NCBI GenBank assembly: GCA_002794775.1
Contig: NBAY01000023.1
Location: 124,001 to 188,000, forward strand
Direction of reading: 5' to 3'
DNA length: 64,000 nt
Source of the DNA: Porodaedalea pini
Lineage: Eukaryota; Basidiomycota; Agaricomycetes; Hymenochaetales; Hymenochaetaceae
Within the stretch, counting starts at the first letter, position 1, and every line of letters begins with the position of its first letter. The notes beneath the pieces are model-generated. The model did not search any database, was not told where the DNA came from, and worked only from the letters and a program-made list of their open reading frames with translations. Position numbers and translations under genes: made by a program. Positions 11,684-22,550 of this stretch are shown piece after piece.

Positions 11684-13093
11684 ATGTCAAAGCTCGGCAT
11701 GCTCGGCACGTTCCTTGACCAGTCCTACCCGCCTACACCGAAATTTACGGAGGCAGACGTGCCCGACCTCAGCGGGAAGGTCGTGGTCGTCACGGGGGCA
11801 ATACGGGTATTGGGAAAGAGACTGCGCGAGTACGTCCGAACTCTTTCTATCTTTATGCATAGTGCATCGTCTGACTTGTCCGACTAAAATTGTAAAGGTA
11901 GTTTTGGAGCACGGCGCCAAGGTCTACGTGGCTTGCCGCTCAGCGGAGAAAGCGAATGAGGCAATCAAAGAGCTGAAAGAGCAGACCGGGAAGAGCGAGC
12001 TGTTTGAACTCTCGCTAGACTTATCGAGCTTTGCTTCGATAAAGAAAGCCGCTGAGGAGTTGAAGAGGTGCGAACTCCTTTCCGCCTTACTTCTCATACT
12101 GACTACTTGCAGCAAGGAGACAAAATTAGACATCCTCTTCAATAACGCGTGCATGACCCCTTTCATATATTTTCAATACGATTCTAAACGCACTATACAG
12201 TGGAGTGATGTCTCCACCCTTGGACGAGCTCACCGCAGAGGGGTATGACATGACCTTTGGCACGAACGTTGTCGGGCCCTTCCTCTTCACTAAACTACTT
12301 CTACCGCTCCTCCGATCGGCAGCAGTAGAGCATGGCGATGCACGCATGGTGCACACGAGTTCGCTGGGCCATGCCGCAGCGCCAAAGGAGTTCATCGCGT
12401 GGGAGACGCTCAAGCCTGGCGAGAAAGGCGGCCTCGGAGATAAGAAGCGACACGCGCTGGGCCCGGATAATTTATATTATCAGAGCAAATGCGTGCGTAT
12501 TTCTTGGATCTTGTTTTCTGGTTTCATGATCGGGGCCACTCAGCTAGATATTGATTCTACATAGGGTGTTATTATGGTTGCAAATGAATGGGCAAGACGG
12601 TACGGGAGTCAAGGTATTACCTCGACCTCTCTTCATCCTGGTAATCTTCTATATCATTGTACTGCTACATCCGTCTGACGAATTATATTCCCTTTAGGTA
12701 CGATCAAAAGCGAACTTGGGCGCAACTGGCCACTTTCGCAGAGAATAACAATGGTAGTTTCTTCGACTTATTTGCTTATAGCATCCACAATAATGAATGA
12801 ACCTTGCTGCCGTCAGGGTCTCTTTATCAAATTGAGGCCTACTGCACTTGGCGCGATCACGCAAATTTATGCCGGTACGTCGCCGGAGGGCAAGAGACTC
12901 AACGGGAAGGTGTGTTGGGTTTGAAGTCACCTTTCGCTCTCAATAAACACTTTTGTAGTATCTCATTCCATGGGCACGTATCGGTAAAGTGCGTGGGGAC
13001 GTGCTAGATGAGAAGCAAAGTGGGAGGCTATGGGAGTGGTTGGAAGAGCAGACTGACTCTGTCGTGAGCTCCTCATTTTCACAAATTTGTTGA
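11684..13093 (+). pseudogene. Short-chain dehydrogenase/reductase (SDR), one-base frameshift in the cofactor motif
   Basis: Eight exons: 11684-11829, 11898-12067, 12113-12148, 12201-12492, 12565-12640, 12698-12753, 12817-12909 and 12959-13093. SDR hallmarks are the Rossmann strand GKVVVVTG, cofactor-pocket residues HGAKVYVACRS, NNAG across the 12148/12201 junction, the catalytic YxxxK as YYQSK, and HPG after it. This resembles fungal retinol-dehydrogenase-like SDRs that use NAD(P)H on small carbonyls or alcohols. The exons sum to 1004 bases, one short of a whole number of codons. The deficit lies in the G run 11794-11798: one more G would recreate TGxxxGIG. As read, the frame of exon 1 ends out of phase with exon 2. 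It is either a recent pseudogene or a homopolymer error in an intact 334-aa gene. The rest looks under constraint. Confidence 0.8.
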
Positions 13094-13529
13094 TTTCTGA
13101 CCTGTTCGCCGTATTTTTATGTTCAGATTTAGTGCTTTTGCTCACTTCACTGACACTCTTTAATCGTCTATATAGTTATTGTAATTCATGGACTTTTCTT
13201 ATGTTGCGAATTACAGTGTATTTCCGCACAAGCAACGCCTGTGAAGAAACATTGATCCTCCTGGCTCATCATGAGCGGTACCACTCCCATCACCCACTGC
13301 CTCCCGGTAAATTATCATCGCCAGCAAATCGAATGCATTTGCCAACGTGTCTGGCGTAAAATGAGGCGGTGAGCGCGGCTGACGCGGGGGTGAGGCGGTG
13401 TCGTGCCTGCCATAAAAGGCCACGCCTAGCACGATTGCGTCCCAACCTTCACCACCGACTCTCCTTCCGACTTTTTCGTCGCCGTCGTCAACCGAAAAGC
13501 AAATTAAAGACGAAAACTCGTCTTAAAAC

Positions 13530-14261
13530 ATGCCTTTGACGCCTGACGCTGAACTCGAATTATTGTTCCCTGCGGAGCTCATCCCGCAGGAGGTCAAAGA
13601 TGCGTTGCACCAAGACCTACACGCAAGTTCCACCGTTGATATAGGCCTTAGCTACCCATACTAACGTCGAACACTCAGATTCGACCACTCGCTTCCACCG
13701 ATTATGCGCGAGGCCACCTGTCTGTGCTTTCCGTGCTCACCGTCGTGACCGACCCCGGAGAGGCAGCGTGGGTGAACCAGTTCCACGCGCAAAAGGCCGC
13801 ACTAGACACGTACTACACCCTCGTGGTGCTCGATCGCGCCTCGGACCGCATCGTCGGTGTTGGGTGTGTCTTCGTGGAGCGCAAGTTCCTGCGTGGGCTC
13901 GGCAAGGTCGGACATATCGAGGACATCGCTGTCGACGCGTCCGTGCAGGGGAAGAAAATCGGATTGCGGGTCATTGATGCGCTTACGCGAATTAGTGAGG
14001 GCATGGGCTGCTACAAGACTATCTTAAACTGCAGCGACAAGAATATACGTGCGTGTTTCTCGTATCTTTTGTGTCGAATATGCCAACCTTAAGTGATACT
14101 CATAGCCTTCTACGTAAAATGCGGTTACGAGAAAAAGGAGAACGAGATGGTATGTTTGTTTGTTGATCAATCACTTTTCATCATGCATCTCAGACTTTTG
14201 CATTCAGGCAAAGTATGCAAACCGCGATGTCCCTCCCCCGTCACCCAATCCCAGGCTATGA
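13530..14261 (+). CDS. GNA1: Glucosamine-6-phosphate N-acetyltransferase (GNAT family)
   Basis: Four exons, 13530-13622, 13679-14048, 14106-14149 and 14208-14261, give 186 aa. The enzyme transfers acetyl from acetyl-CoA to glucosamine-6-phosphate on the way to UDP-GlcNAc, the precursor for chitin and glycoproteins. Family marks are LHIRPLAS at the start of the fold, GVGCVFVERKFLRGLG, GHIEDIAVD, the acetyl-CoA-binding loop VQGKKIGLRVIDAL, CYKTILNCSDKN and FYVKCGYEKKENEM near the end. The length suits the family (about 150-190 aa). The first intron (13623-13678) starts with GCAAGT; a GC donor is needed to obtain D-L-H-I-R-P. The next gene starts 1.1 kb downstream on the same strand. Assignment is confident; the activity is inferred from family. 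Confidence 0.9.
13623..13678 (+). other. GC-AG intron in GNA1
   Basis: The donor is GCAAGT after CTACAC, the branch-site-like sequence is ACTAAC near 13660, and the acceptor is CACTCAG. Its 56 bases are typical of this genome. A GT donor two bases further on would break the frame into the conserved IRPLAS. Confidence 0.8.
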
Positions 14262-14744
14262 ACCACCGCAACAGCTCGCCTTTATTCCAGTCTCGTACAC
14301 ACCGTTTCTACTCTCCAGACATCACACGGTTCATCACACATAGACGCCTCTCGCAACTATCATACATCTCACGGACACTATACCTCGCGGCACCCGTAAC
14401 ATACACCTAAACAATACCCAGACTGTGTAGCGTACGCATTCCTTTACATAGGTACCAAGGAAATGCATGGATAATATTTCGCACAACTTGAATCCCTCTC
14501 CCGAAAGCTGCACAGTATCCTACCTCCGAGTCGGGGGCCGCGGATAGATACCCCCCAAATCGCTATGCTTTGCTTCCGCCCCGTCTGATCATGTCATAAT
14601 TAAAACCCGTTTAGAATGCACATTGATTGCACTGACGTGTCATGAATCTCCGTAAAGGCTGGCATACCACGTCTTTGCGTTTCAAGGACTGCAAAAGGAT
14701 CCGGAATAGCTGCTACGTTTCGGAAGCGCGTTCGGATGGCATCT

Positions 14745-15164
14745 TTTAGGCCTGTCCTGATCACTTTTTAATGCATGATATATTACAGTAACGCGACTTG
14801 CTTGCTTAAAATTTATCCCTTTCAAAGTAGGTCCGTATGGGATTGATGATAGAGGATTGCTAGTTGGAAGTGATTTTGCTTTAAAGGGATAAAATTGTAA
14901 TTAACATTGTGATAAAAAATCATCCGGATAGGACCTATATAGTTTCTCGGAGCAAAGGAGCTATGATAGAGAATTGCTAGAATTCATAGTAATATTGCTT
15001 CAAAAGAGATAAAATCCTAATTAATATCATGCTAAAAAGTTATCCCTAGTCCGGTACAAAAGATAAGCCCATGAATAGCTCCGTGAATAGCCCTTTCTGG
15101 TAAGTTGACATAAACTTTATGGAGCTAACTCGGGCCTTACTTTCCGTACCGAACAGGGCCTAAA
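14745..15164. mobile_element. MITE-like element with imperfect terminal inverted repeats
   Basis: The left end reads TTTAGGCCTGTCC (from 14745). The right end, read on the minus strand, is TTTAGGCCCTGTTC (to 15164). Between them are about 420 bases of AT-rich, non-coding DNA with two diverged direct copies of an internal segment starting at 14845 and 14962, each with (G/T)ATGATAGAG(G/A)ATTGCTAG. A GGCCTGT-type terminus is seen in hAT- and Harbinger-related MITEs. I could not find a clear target-site duplication, so the exact ends and the superfamily are open. Confidence 0.45.
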
Positions 15165-15386
15165 CATATTTACATTGTCCTAAAGGTTTGTCTACACTAC
15201 GCCGCTAATATCAATGTCTTGGAGCAAAGACAGCTAAGGCTAAAAGTCGTGGCGAGTGTATGTCATCTCTGAATTCTGATGCTAATTGAATTTCTTTTGC
15301 GCATCTGCATTTAATTGCTCGCCAGCGCAATGTTACCGGTATGTAGTAGCCCTTGTCTGACGGGTATAAAATCCGCGAGTGTGCAA

Positions 15387-16139
15387 ATGAACGTACAACG
15401 AAGCATGGATCAGCATACTCAGAAGTTGAACGCCTACCAGACAGCCCAAAAAGATCTGGAAAAAGGTAAGTCCTTTACTTGAAGACATCCTCTCGATCTC
15501 CAATATTAACATAAATTTCAACCCTCAACTCGAATTCCAGAGTTTCCTAGGTCTAAGGGTTACTCGGTAGATTACAGTACCTACGGAAAGACGCACACCG
15601 TGAAAGGTGAGTTTAGCATGCGGGCTGTAACAGGCCAGGCCGGGAACCGGCGGGTGAAATACTGATCCTACATTCGTGTAGTATACAAAAGAGGTCTCAG
15701 TGGAGAAGGCACTACGAAAGATGATACGAAAGGCGCCTACGAGGCGCTTTACAAGAAGGTGATGAGCGCGAAGCTACCGTCTGATAGCAGTTACAACCAG
15801 GAGGTGCACAACTGTACGTACCCCTTTCTCTCTTTTCCTGTTCCTGTTCCCCCTCCCCCCCCCCTTTCTACGTATGTGACAAAGAGCGTCCCTTTTGAGC
15901 CGTTTTCTGTTTAGATGTAGCAAAGAAGAAAGGCTTTATCAAGGAGGATGTGAATGACCGAGGCAAAGCCACTGTAACAGGTAAATTCTCAGTATCCCCC
16001 TGACCTCGGACATTTGTTGACGACGGATTAATCTCGCAACCCAATAGTGTGGGATTTACTGGTGGAAAAATCATCAGAAACATCGATAGGACCAGTCCAT
16101 TACGAAGCGCTGTGCGCGCTCCGCAAGTCCACCAAGTGA
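15387..16139 (+). CDS. Small two-module protein, dsRBD-like
   Basis: Five exons, 15387-15465, 15541-15606, 15682-15813, 15915-15980 and 16048-16139, join in frame to 144 aa. All four introns are phase 1. Exons 2 and 4 are both 66 bases and encode related peptides: KGYSVDYSTYGKTHTV and KGFIKEDVNDRGKATV. The similarity continues through V(K/T)V(Y/W) to a shared YEAL in exons 3 and 5, so the protein is a tandem duplication of one module. Each module has a short helix (TQKLNAY, NQEVHNY), three likely strands and a C-terminal helix, the order of a double-stranded-RNA-binding domain; GEGTTKDDTKGAYEAL fits its strand 3 to helix 2. The RNA-binding role is inference. A TATA box (GGTATAAAAT, about 15362-15371) is only 16-25 bases before the first ATG, so the in-frame ATG at 15405 may be the true start. 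Confidence 0.7.
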
Positions 16140-16788
16140 AGGGGAGGAAGGAGAAAACCGATGCGTGATCCTCTTGGTATTCGGCATTTGACAATAGACA
16201 TGCATAGTTGCTCAGGGAAAACAATATTATAATTTTGAAATCTGATAGTACTAGTGTGCTGCAAGTCTGCTCAGGTTAGTGTTGAACTCATAGGATCAGT
16301 GAAATATAAGGTGAGCTTCACTCAATCACCTCACAACGTTGAAATGCATCAAGGCCCAGGTTGGTCATTCTAGTCCAAAATGCTGTGCTATTCATGACAT
16401 CTGACTCCCGCACCCCGCCATTATTAATATTCATATATATGGATATAGAATATTCGAGCCTGGAAAGACTACGCCAGCCAAGGGCGAGACATGCGCACTA
16501 ACGTCTTACTTCGAGATCGAGTATGCTTAGCGACGTATCAGAGTTCCGGGTATTGTGCTCCGACACCTATGTGGATCATCAGACAGCGCATGTTAAGTAG
16601 GAATGTCGCACACCTTCTGAAATTCTGATAGACGTACTGTAGTAAGAGGCACTTACCAGTGTACATGAGTCAACTTCAATCTATGCATAATGCATAAGTC
16701 GCAGATTGAAATGACAAAAATGCAGACATGGTCTCAGAGACTTCCAGAGGTGATCCAGATGAGCAACCACAGCAATTAGATTCCGAGT
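16140..16788. other. Intergenic up to Gypsy element A
   Basis: Holds the 3' region of the small gene and AT-rich DNA without a recognisable gene. It ends with CTCAG (16789-16793), the duplicated target of element A, and so is the original neighbour of the sequence starting at 22913. Confidence 0.5.
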
Positions 16789-16793
16789 CTCAG

Positions 16794-17150
16794 TGTTAGG
16801 CGGAAGCCCGGGAGACGGCTCGGACTTGGCAGGCCTCGGCTGACTGTCGTCTGGGACGTGCTATACTCGAGCGTAGACTCGGGACACGCTTACTCAGGCT
16901 AGGTCGACGCGGAGGTAAGAGGAAAAGCAGAACAAGGAGTTCATGCGATTCCTGAGACCTTATATAGCGACGACCGTGAGACTATATTACCTAACATTAC
17001 ATAACGAGTGGGAATGGAACGAATGAAGGTCGTGTAGAGGGAGTGTGGGAAGTGATTGGAAAGATGATTAAAGATAATGAAAAGGAGCAATTAACAGAAA
17101 TGAAAAAGGAAAAGGGGAAATAAAGAAAAGGGGAAGTTCGAGTCCTGACA
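16794..17150 (-). repeat. 3' LTR of element A
   Basis: A 357-bp terminal repeat with TATATAAG promoter box in its middle (minus-strand reading) and, about 30 bases after it, GTTCTGCTTTT, the predicted 5' end of the transcript. It lacks a 67-base segment present in the LTR of element D, corresponding to one copy of a 25-bp direct repeat plus the spacer. Confidence 0.9.
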
Positions 17151-20100
17151 TTACCCCCCCCTCAAGGTTGGGCGTCCTGACCAACCAAGATCGCGGTCGT
17201 CTGGCTCGGTGTCGACGAAGAGCGGACGGAGTCGTGAGCGAGGGATATCGAGTTTGCGGGGAGCACCGGGGTGTTTGAGGTAGAATTCAGCAATTGCCTC
17301 CTTTGCGTTCTCGCCAAAGTCCGTCTCCGGTTGCCAGGTCGGTTCGTTGTACCCGACCCACTTGACGAGGTACTGTAGTTTACCTCGGTGCAGACGTGAG
17401 TCAATGACCTCTTCAACCTCGTATTCCTCTTCGTTGTCGACGATTTCCGGTGGTGGCGGTGGCGGTAGCTTCTGGCTCTCAAACGACGGTTCAACGGCGG
17501 GTTTCAACAGGGCTTCGTTGAAGACAGGGTGGACCTTTTTCCATCGCTTCGGGAGTTTGAGCTTGTACGCGCTCGCTCCTACCTTGTCGACGACGTCAAA
17601 GGGGCCGTACCATTTGTCTGCAAGTTTCTTTGTTGGCGAGTCCGTACTGATGTTTCGCCCGTCAAGGAAGACCTTGTCGCCAGCCTTGTATTCCACCGAT
17701 GCTCCTGCCGTCCGGTCATGGTAGCGTTTCATGTCTTCTGCTGCCTTGACCAGATTGTCCCTTGCCGCGCGATGGGTCTCCTTGATGTGCTTCGCGAATT
17801 CTTCTGCTGACATGTTGGTAGAGGAAGTTCGTACGGCGTCGAAGCTCCTAGGGTGACGTCCAGTGTTCGCGTAGAAGGGTGACATCTTTGTTGCCGAGTG
17901 TTCTCGGTTGTTGTAGGCGAACTCTGCGAGAGGGAGCCAGTCTTTCCAGTCTGATTGCCGATGGTCAACGAAGAGCCGGAGGTACTGTTCGAGCTCTTGG
18001 TTGACGCGTTCCGTCTGACCGTCCGTTTGCGGGTGATACGCCGTCGACGGGTTGCCTTCGATGTGTAGGAGTTTGTACAGCTCCCTCATCATTGATGCGT
18101 CAAACTGCGTGCCTCGGTCATGGATGATCTTTTTTGGCAAGCCATGGAGACGGAAGACGTGGTTGCGGTACAGTTGAGCCATGCCTTCCGCTGACAATTT
18201 TGTCGTCGTCGGGATCGCGTGCATCTGTTTCGAGAACCTATCGACGAAAACGCAGATTGCGTTGCGCCCCTTGGAGTCCGGGAGTTCTCCGATGAGGTCG
18301 ACCGTGACAATTTCCCAGGGACCTTCAGGGACCGCGTTTGGATGAAGTGGCCTCGACCTTGATGCCCTCAGAGCCTTCGTTCGTTGGCAGCGGTCACATC
18401 CTCGGACGTATGCTCGGACATCGGAGAACATCGACGCCCACCAGAAGTCTCGACGTACCAGTTCGACCGTCTTCGACGATCCCGGATGTCCTGCCAGGGT
18501 CGAGTCGTGGCACTCCCTCAACACCGCTTCCTTCATCGTCGACGGCACGTACACCTTGCCTTTCATTCACCACAACCCGTCGACTTCTACCATATTCGTC
18601 GGCCTTTCCGACTCGTCTTGTGCCCTCTGCGCTTCACCCACCCGTTCCAACACTTCATCCCGCGACGTCCTCACTATTCCACGATTCAACCACTTTTCCT
18701 TGATGAAGACGATGCCGTCGTTGTCATCCTGGCCCTTGTCGTAACCTGCCTTGCGCGATAATAGGTCCGCCTTGCCCATTGTCTTCCCCGACTTGTGTTC
18801 GAGGTGGAAGTCAAACTCTTCGAGTTCGGTTCGCCAGCGGGCTTGACGGTAGCTCAGCTTCTGCGCTGACCTGAAGTAGGTGAGGTTAGCGTGGTCGGAC
18901 CAGATTTCGATCGTGTGGCGAGCGCCGAGGAGGTATTGTCGCCATTCCTTGAGCGCCGAAACGATCGCGAGCATCTCCTTGTCGTAGATCTCGTAGTTTC
19001 GTTCAGCGGGTAGGAGCGCTTCTGACCTATAGGCAATCACCCTCCACTTCCCTTCCTGTTTTTGCAACAACACACCGCCGAGCGCAAAGTTTGACGAGTC
19101 CGCTTCTACGCGGAAAGGACCCTCGTCGTTGGCGATGGCTAGGACTGGAGGTGAGCAGAGACGTCGTCTCAGCTCCTCGAACGCTTCCTGCTGTTCGGTC
19201 TCCCATACCCAGTCCTTCTTGCCCGTTAACGACGTCAGCGGATGGACCACCTTACTGTAGTCCTTGATGAACCGTCGTAGCCAGTTACCCATGCCGAGGA
19301 ATTGTTGTAGCTGTTTCAGGTTTCGTGGGACCGGCCAGTTCGCAATCGCCTCCGTCTTTGCTGGGTCAGCCTTGATCTCGCCATTACCGATGATGTGGCC
19401 GAGGTATTTGACGACCTTGGCGTCAAATTCGCACTTCTCCGGCTTCAGGTACAGGCCATTCTCTCGCAGGATCTGAAGGACACGCCTCGACGTGTCTATA
19501 TGTTCCTCAATGGTCTCCGAGAGGATCAATATGTCGTCGAGGTATACGATGATCAGGTTAGCGTAAATCAGTTCCTTGAAGATGTGATTGACAAAAGCCT
19601 GGAACGTTGCCGGGGCGTTGCAGAGACCAAAGAACATGACCGTCGGTTTGAAGAGGCCCATGTTTGTGCGAAACGCTGCTTTCCATTCGTCACCCTCGCG
19701 GATCCGGATATTGTAGTACCCCCAGCGAAGGTCAAGCTTAGTGATGTACTTCGCTTTCTTGACCTTGTCGACGAGTTCGTCAATGAGAGGGAGGGGATAC
19801 TTGTTCTTGATCGTACCGTCATTGAGCTTACGGTAATCCTGGATCGGGCGTAGCGATTTGTCGGCCTTCTTAATGAAGAAGAAGGGCGACGCCATGGGCG
19901 ATATCGACCGTCGAATGCGACCCGACTTCAAGTTTTCATCGAGGAAGTCCTTGAGTGACTGTTGCTCTGTTGGCGTGAGCGGGTAGATTTTACAGTCACT
20001 TGGTTTGAAGTCGGGCTTCAAGTCGATGACGTGGTCCCACGGTCGGTGTTCCGGTAGCTTTTCGAAGCCTTTTTCGCTAAAGACGTCGGCGTAGTCGTTG

Positions 20101-20807
20101 AGGTATGCGGGCCAGGACTCCTTGTCCATTCGCACCTCTCTCATCCTCCTCGTCTCCTCTGCTGCTCTCCACACCCTCCGCATACCTTCCTCGTCGTCCT
20201 TCTCTACCACGCATTCACCTGGACAGCGAGTAAAGTCAAGTGTCCCCGTCTTCCAGTTGACCTCTGGATTGTGTCGTCGAAGCCAGTCGTACCCCAGGAA
20301 GATGTTGGAAGACGCCAATGAGGTTACTGCCAGGACGATCTGTTCCTTATGATGACCGATCGTGAGTTCAACGTCAACGTATTCCTCGATCAACCCAGCT
20401 TCGTTGTGCGTGCCGTCGGCATTGAGCACCGCAAGGGGTCGGATATACCGCTTCGTCTCTAGCCCATACCGTTCGACGAACCTCACGTCGATGCACGATC
20501 CTGTACATCCCGAGTCCACGAGTGCGTGAGCGTCTACCTCCCTCACTTCACCTTTCACACTGTGTCCGACGTTCAGGAGAAGGTCCAGCTGGCGTCCGCC
20601 AGTTCCTCTCATGAACAACTGCTCGTACCCTTCACTTCTTTTCACACCGGTGGGGACTTCATACTCCGGAAAACCATCGACGTCGTTCGCATCTACGTGT
20701 TGTACAGACGGTTGGTTATATTTTAACGAGTCCGGATTCAAAGTCCCTTGTTCTTCCCGGTCAGTCGCCCCGATGGCTACGCCTGACCACTCGCAAAACC
20801 CTGCGAG
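17151..20807 (-). pseudogene. Gypsy pol of element A, interrupted by one stop
   Basis: The pol frame opens at 20807, overlaps the end of gag in the -1 frame, and has no ATG of its own near the start. Order: aspartic protease (HALVDSGCTGSC), RT (LDLRWGYYNIRI, YLDDILIL), RNase H (VEADSSNFALGG, YDKEMLAIV), integrase zinc finger (H-x-H and GCDRCQRTK), core D-D-E (IVTVDLIGEL, IHDRGTQFD, ERVNQELEQYL), then a chromodomain near EVEEVIDSRLHRGKLQYLVK. A TGA at 18569-18567 falls between RNase H and integrase. Elements B and D have an Arg codon there (CGA in D), so this is one C-to-T change at a CpG. Everything else looks functional, including all three integrase acidic residues. The chromodomain probably targets integration to modified chromatin. 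Confidence 0.9.
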
Positions 20808-21856
20808 TCAACGACCTCTTCGTCATTCTCTCCTTCCTCCACATAGTCCTCCACCGTCGACCTCCGAGTGTCTACGACTTCCTCGAAGGCTGACTCCTTC
20901 ATCGCTCCGAGCTCGTCTGCGAGGATGCGGCGTTCGCCAGGGGCCATCAGTTCCAGCATACGCTGGATAATCGGTTTCCCCTGCGGGCACCTGTCCTTGA
21001 AGTGGCCTTCTTGACCACAGATCCAGCAAGCTCTTCTGCGACGTGCCTCGTTCATAGAGACGTCCATCGGTTGTCCGATACCTCCGAACGTGACGCCGGT
21101 CGCGTCGCGTTTGTCGACGTGCGGGGCTGCAACTTGGCGCCGAGCGGGGGGTGCCGGTTGTTGTTGGCGAGGTTGCGGTATGAACGGGCGGCCTCGTTGA
21201 ATCGCGCGGATCTGCTGTTCTCCGCGATCGATCTCGATAGCTTTGTTCTTCCACGCCTCATACGTTGTCGGTACGGGCGTCGACCTCAGCACGCCGCGGA
21301 CTACCTCGATGTTCATCGCTCGCTTGAGGCGGTCGCAGATAACGCTGTCGTCTTTCAGTTCCGCCCGCTTGATGATGACGTCAAGTTGTTGGAAGAACTT
21401 ATCCGCGGTGAGGTCCTTCTGAACCTTCTCCCGGAAATCCTTCAGCGCAGCTTCCTTTCGGTTCGGATCGTCGAACGAGGCGTCGAGTCGTTCCTGGAAT
21501 CTTTCCCAGCTGTCCGTGAAGGTAACGATTCCCGCCGTTGTCGACTCCTCGACGTAGTTCTGCGCCCACGTTGCCGCATTACCACCCTTCAGGTAGGAGA
21601 GAGCTACGTAGATCTTACTCTCCGACGTAGGGTATCGGTTTGGGTTCGCGGACACGAAAAGAAGGACTTCGCGTCTGAAGTCAAGGTAATCGTCGCCACC
21701 AGTGAATTCACGTGGTCGGGCGACGTCTATGTTGGGGGTCGGGGGGTTAGCGGCCGCGACCGGTGCTGGGGCGTTGTTCGCCTGATGGGCGAAGGCATTC
21801 GCAACGATGGCCGCGATCTGCGCCATTTGCTGTTGGCTGAAACCTTCTGCTGACAT
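20777..21856 (-). CDS. Gypsy gag of element A
   Basis: 359 aa starting at ATG 21856-21854. The N-terminal half is the capsid-like retrotransposon gag domain (TGGDDYLDFRREVLLFV, YLKGGNAATWAQNYVEE). Near the C-terminus is one CCHC zinc knuckle, CWICGQEGHFKDRC, spaced C-x2-C-x4-H-x4-C, for packaging of element RNA. It ends GQA-TAG at 20777. A slippery heptamer GGGTTTT lies 16 bases before the stop (20801-20795), so that a share of ribosomes could shift into pol. It is very similar to gag of element B at 48286. Confidence 0.92.
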   Translation of the reverse strand: MSAEGFSQQQMAQIAAIVANAFAHQANNAPAPVAAANPPTPNIDVARPREFTGGDDYLDFRREVLLFVSANPNRYPTSESKIYVALSYLKGGNAATWAQNYVEESTTAGIVTFTDSWERFQERLDASFDDPNRKEAALKDFREKVQKDLTADKFFQQLDVIIKRAELKDDSVICDRLKRAMNIEVVRGVLRSTPVPTTYEAWKNKAIEIDRGEQQIRAIQRGRPFIPQPRQQQPAPPARRQVAAPHVDKRDATGVTFGGIGQPMDVSMNEARRRRACWICGQEGHFKDRCPQGKPIIQRMLELMAPGERRILADELGAMKESAFEEVVDTRRSTVEDYVEEGENDEEVVDSQGFASGQA

Positions 21857-22550
21857 CGCGGGTTCGGGTGTTGAAGGTTCTGGGGGAGTCGGCGGTGAGG
21901 GATCTCTGTTGGTCTCGCGGTAAGGACCCGGAGTCGGTGGTAGGTTAACCGTAGATGTTGACGGTGCGGGTGACGATGGGGTAGCTGGAGGCCACCTTGC
22001 TCTCCTTCCTCGTTCGTCTGACGAATACCAGCCGTGCCGGATTTCACTCCACCAGATGTCGTGAGTGACGCCGCTGTTATTGGTCGCGACGTAGCCTGGT
22101 CGATCTGGATCCCAACGGGCTGAGGCAGGAAGGGCCCGTCGCTGTTCGTCGGTGAGATCTATCTTGACGTTGGTGGTGGGACAGGGATCGGTTGCGTGTT
22201 CGATCCGGGGTTACGCCAACGTTGAGCGGGTTCGTCAGCGAAGTTGATGACGAGGCGGTAGGATCCGAGTGAGATTACAAACGAGATTGTCGTCGAAGTT
22301 TGGACTCGTCTGGTTACCCACGTCCACGTTAGGTGCGTGCTCCACCAGAGGCTAATTCGTAGAGCCAGGGTCGGGAGATGTGTTTACGTAATACACGAAC
22401 GTCCGAAAACGTCCGGGCAGGGTTGAGGGTTGTCGTTCAGGGGGTTTACACGTCAAATCCGTCGAGGGGAGCGCTCCTCTAGACTGAGTGAAGGCGAGTC
22501 GACAGCGACGACGTACGCTGGGGATGAGCCTGGGTGGGGTTCTGCTTTTA

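Noticed and set aside
11544..12248. 234-codon plus-strand frame overlapping the SDR gene
   Set aside because: It reads the SDR exon 2 through unspliced introns. Only the middle part is real coding sequence, and the start upstream of 11684 has no family resemblance.
17347..20352. Plus-strand reading frames of 100 or more codons across Gypsy element A
   Set aside because: They are shadows of the minus-strand pol gene. Similar shadows occur over elements B and D, and none resembles a protein.
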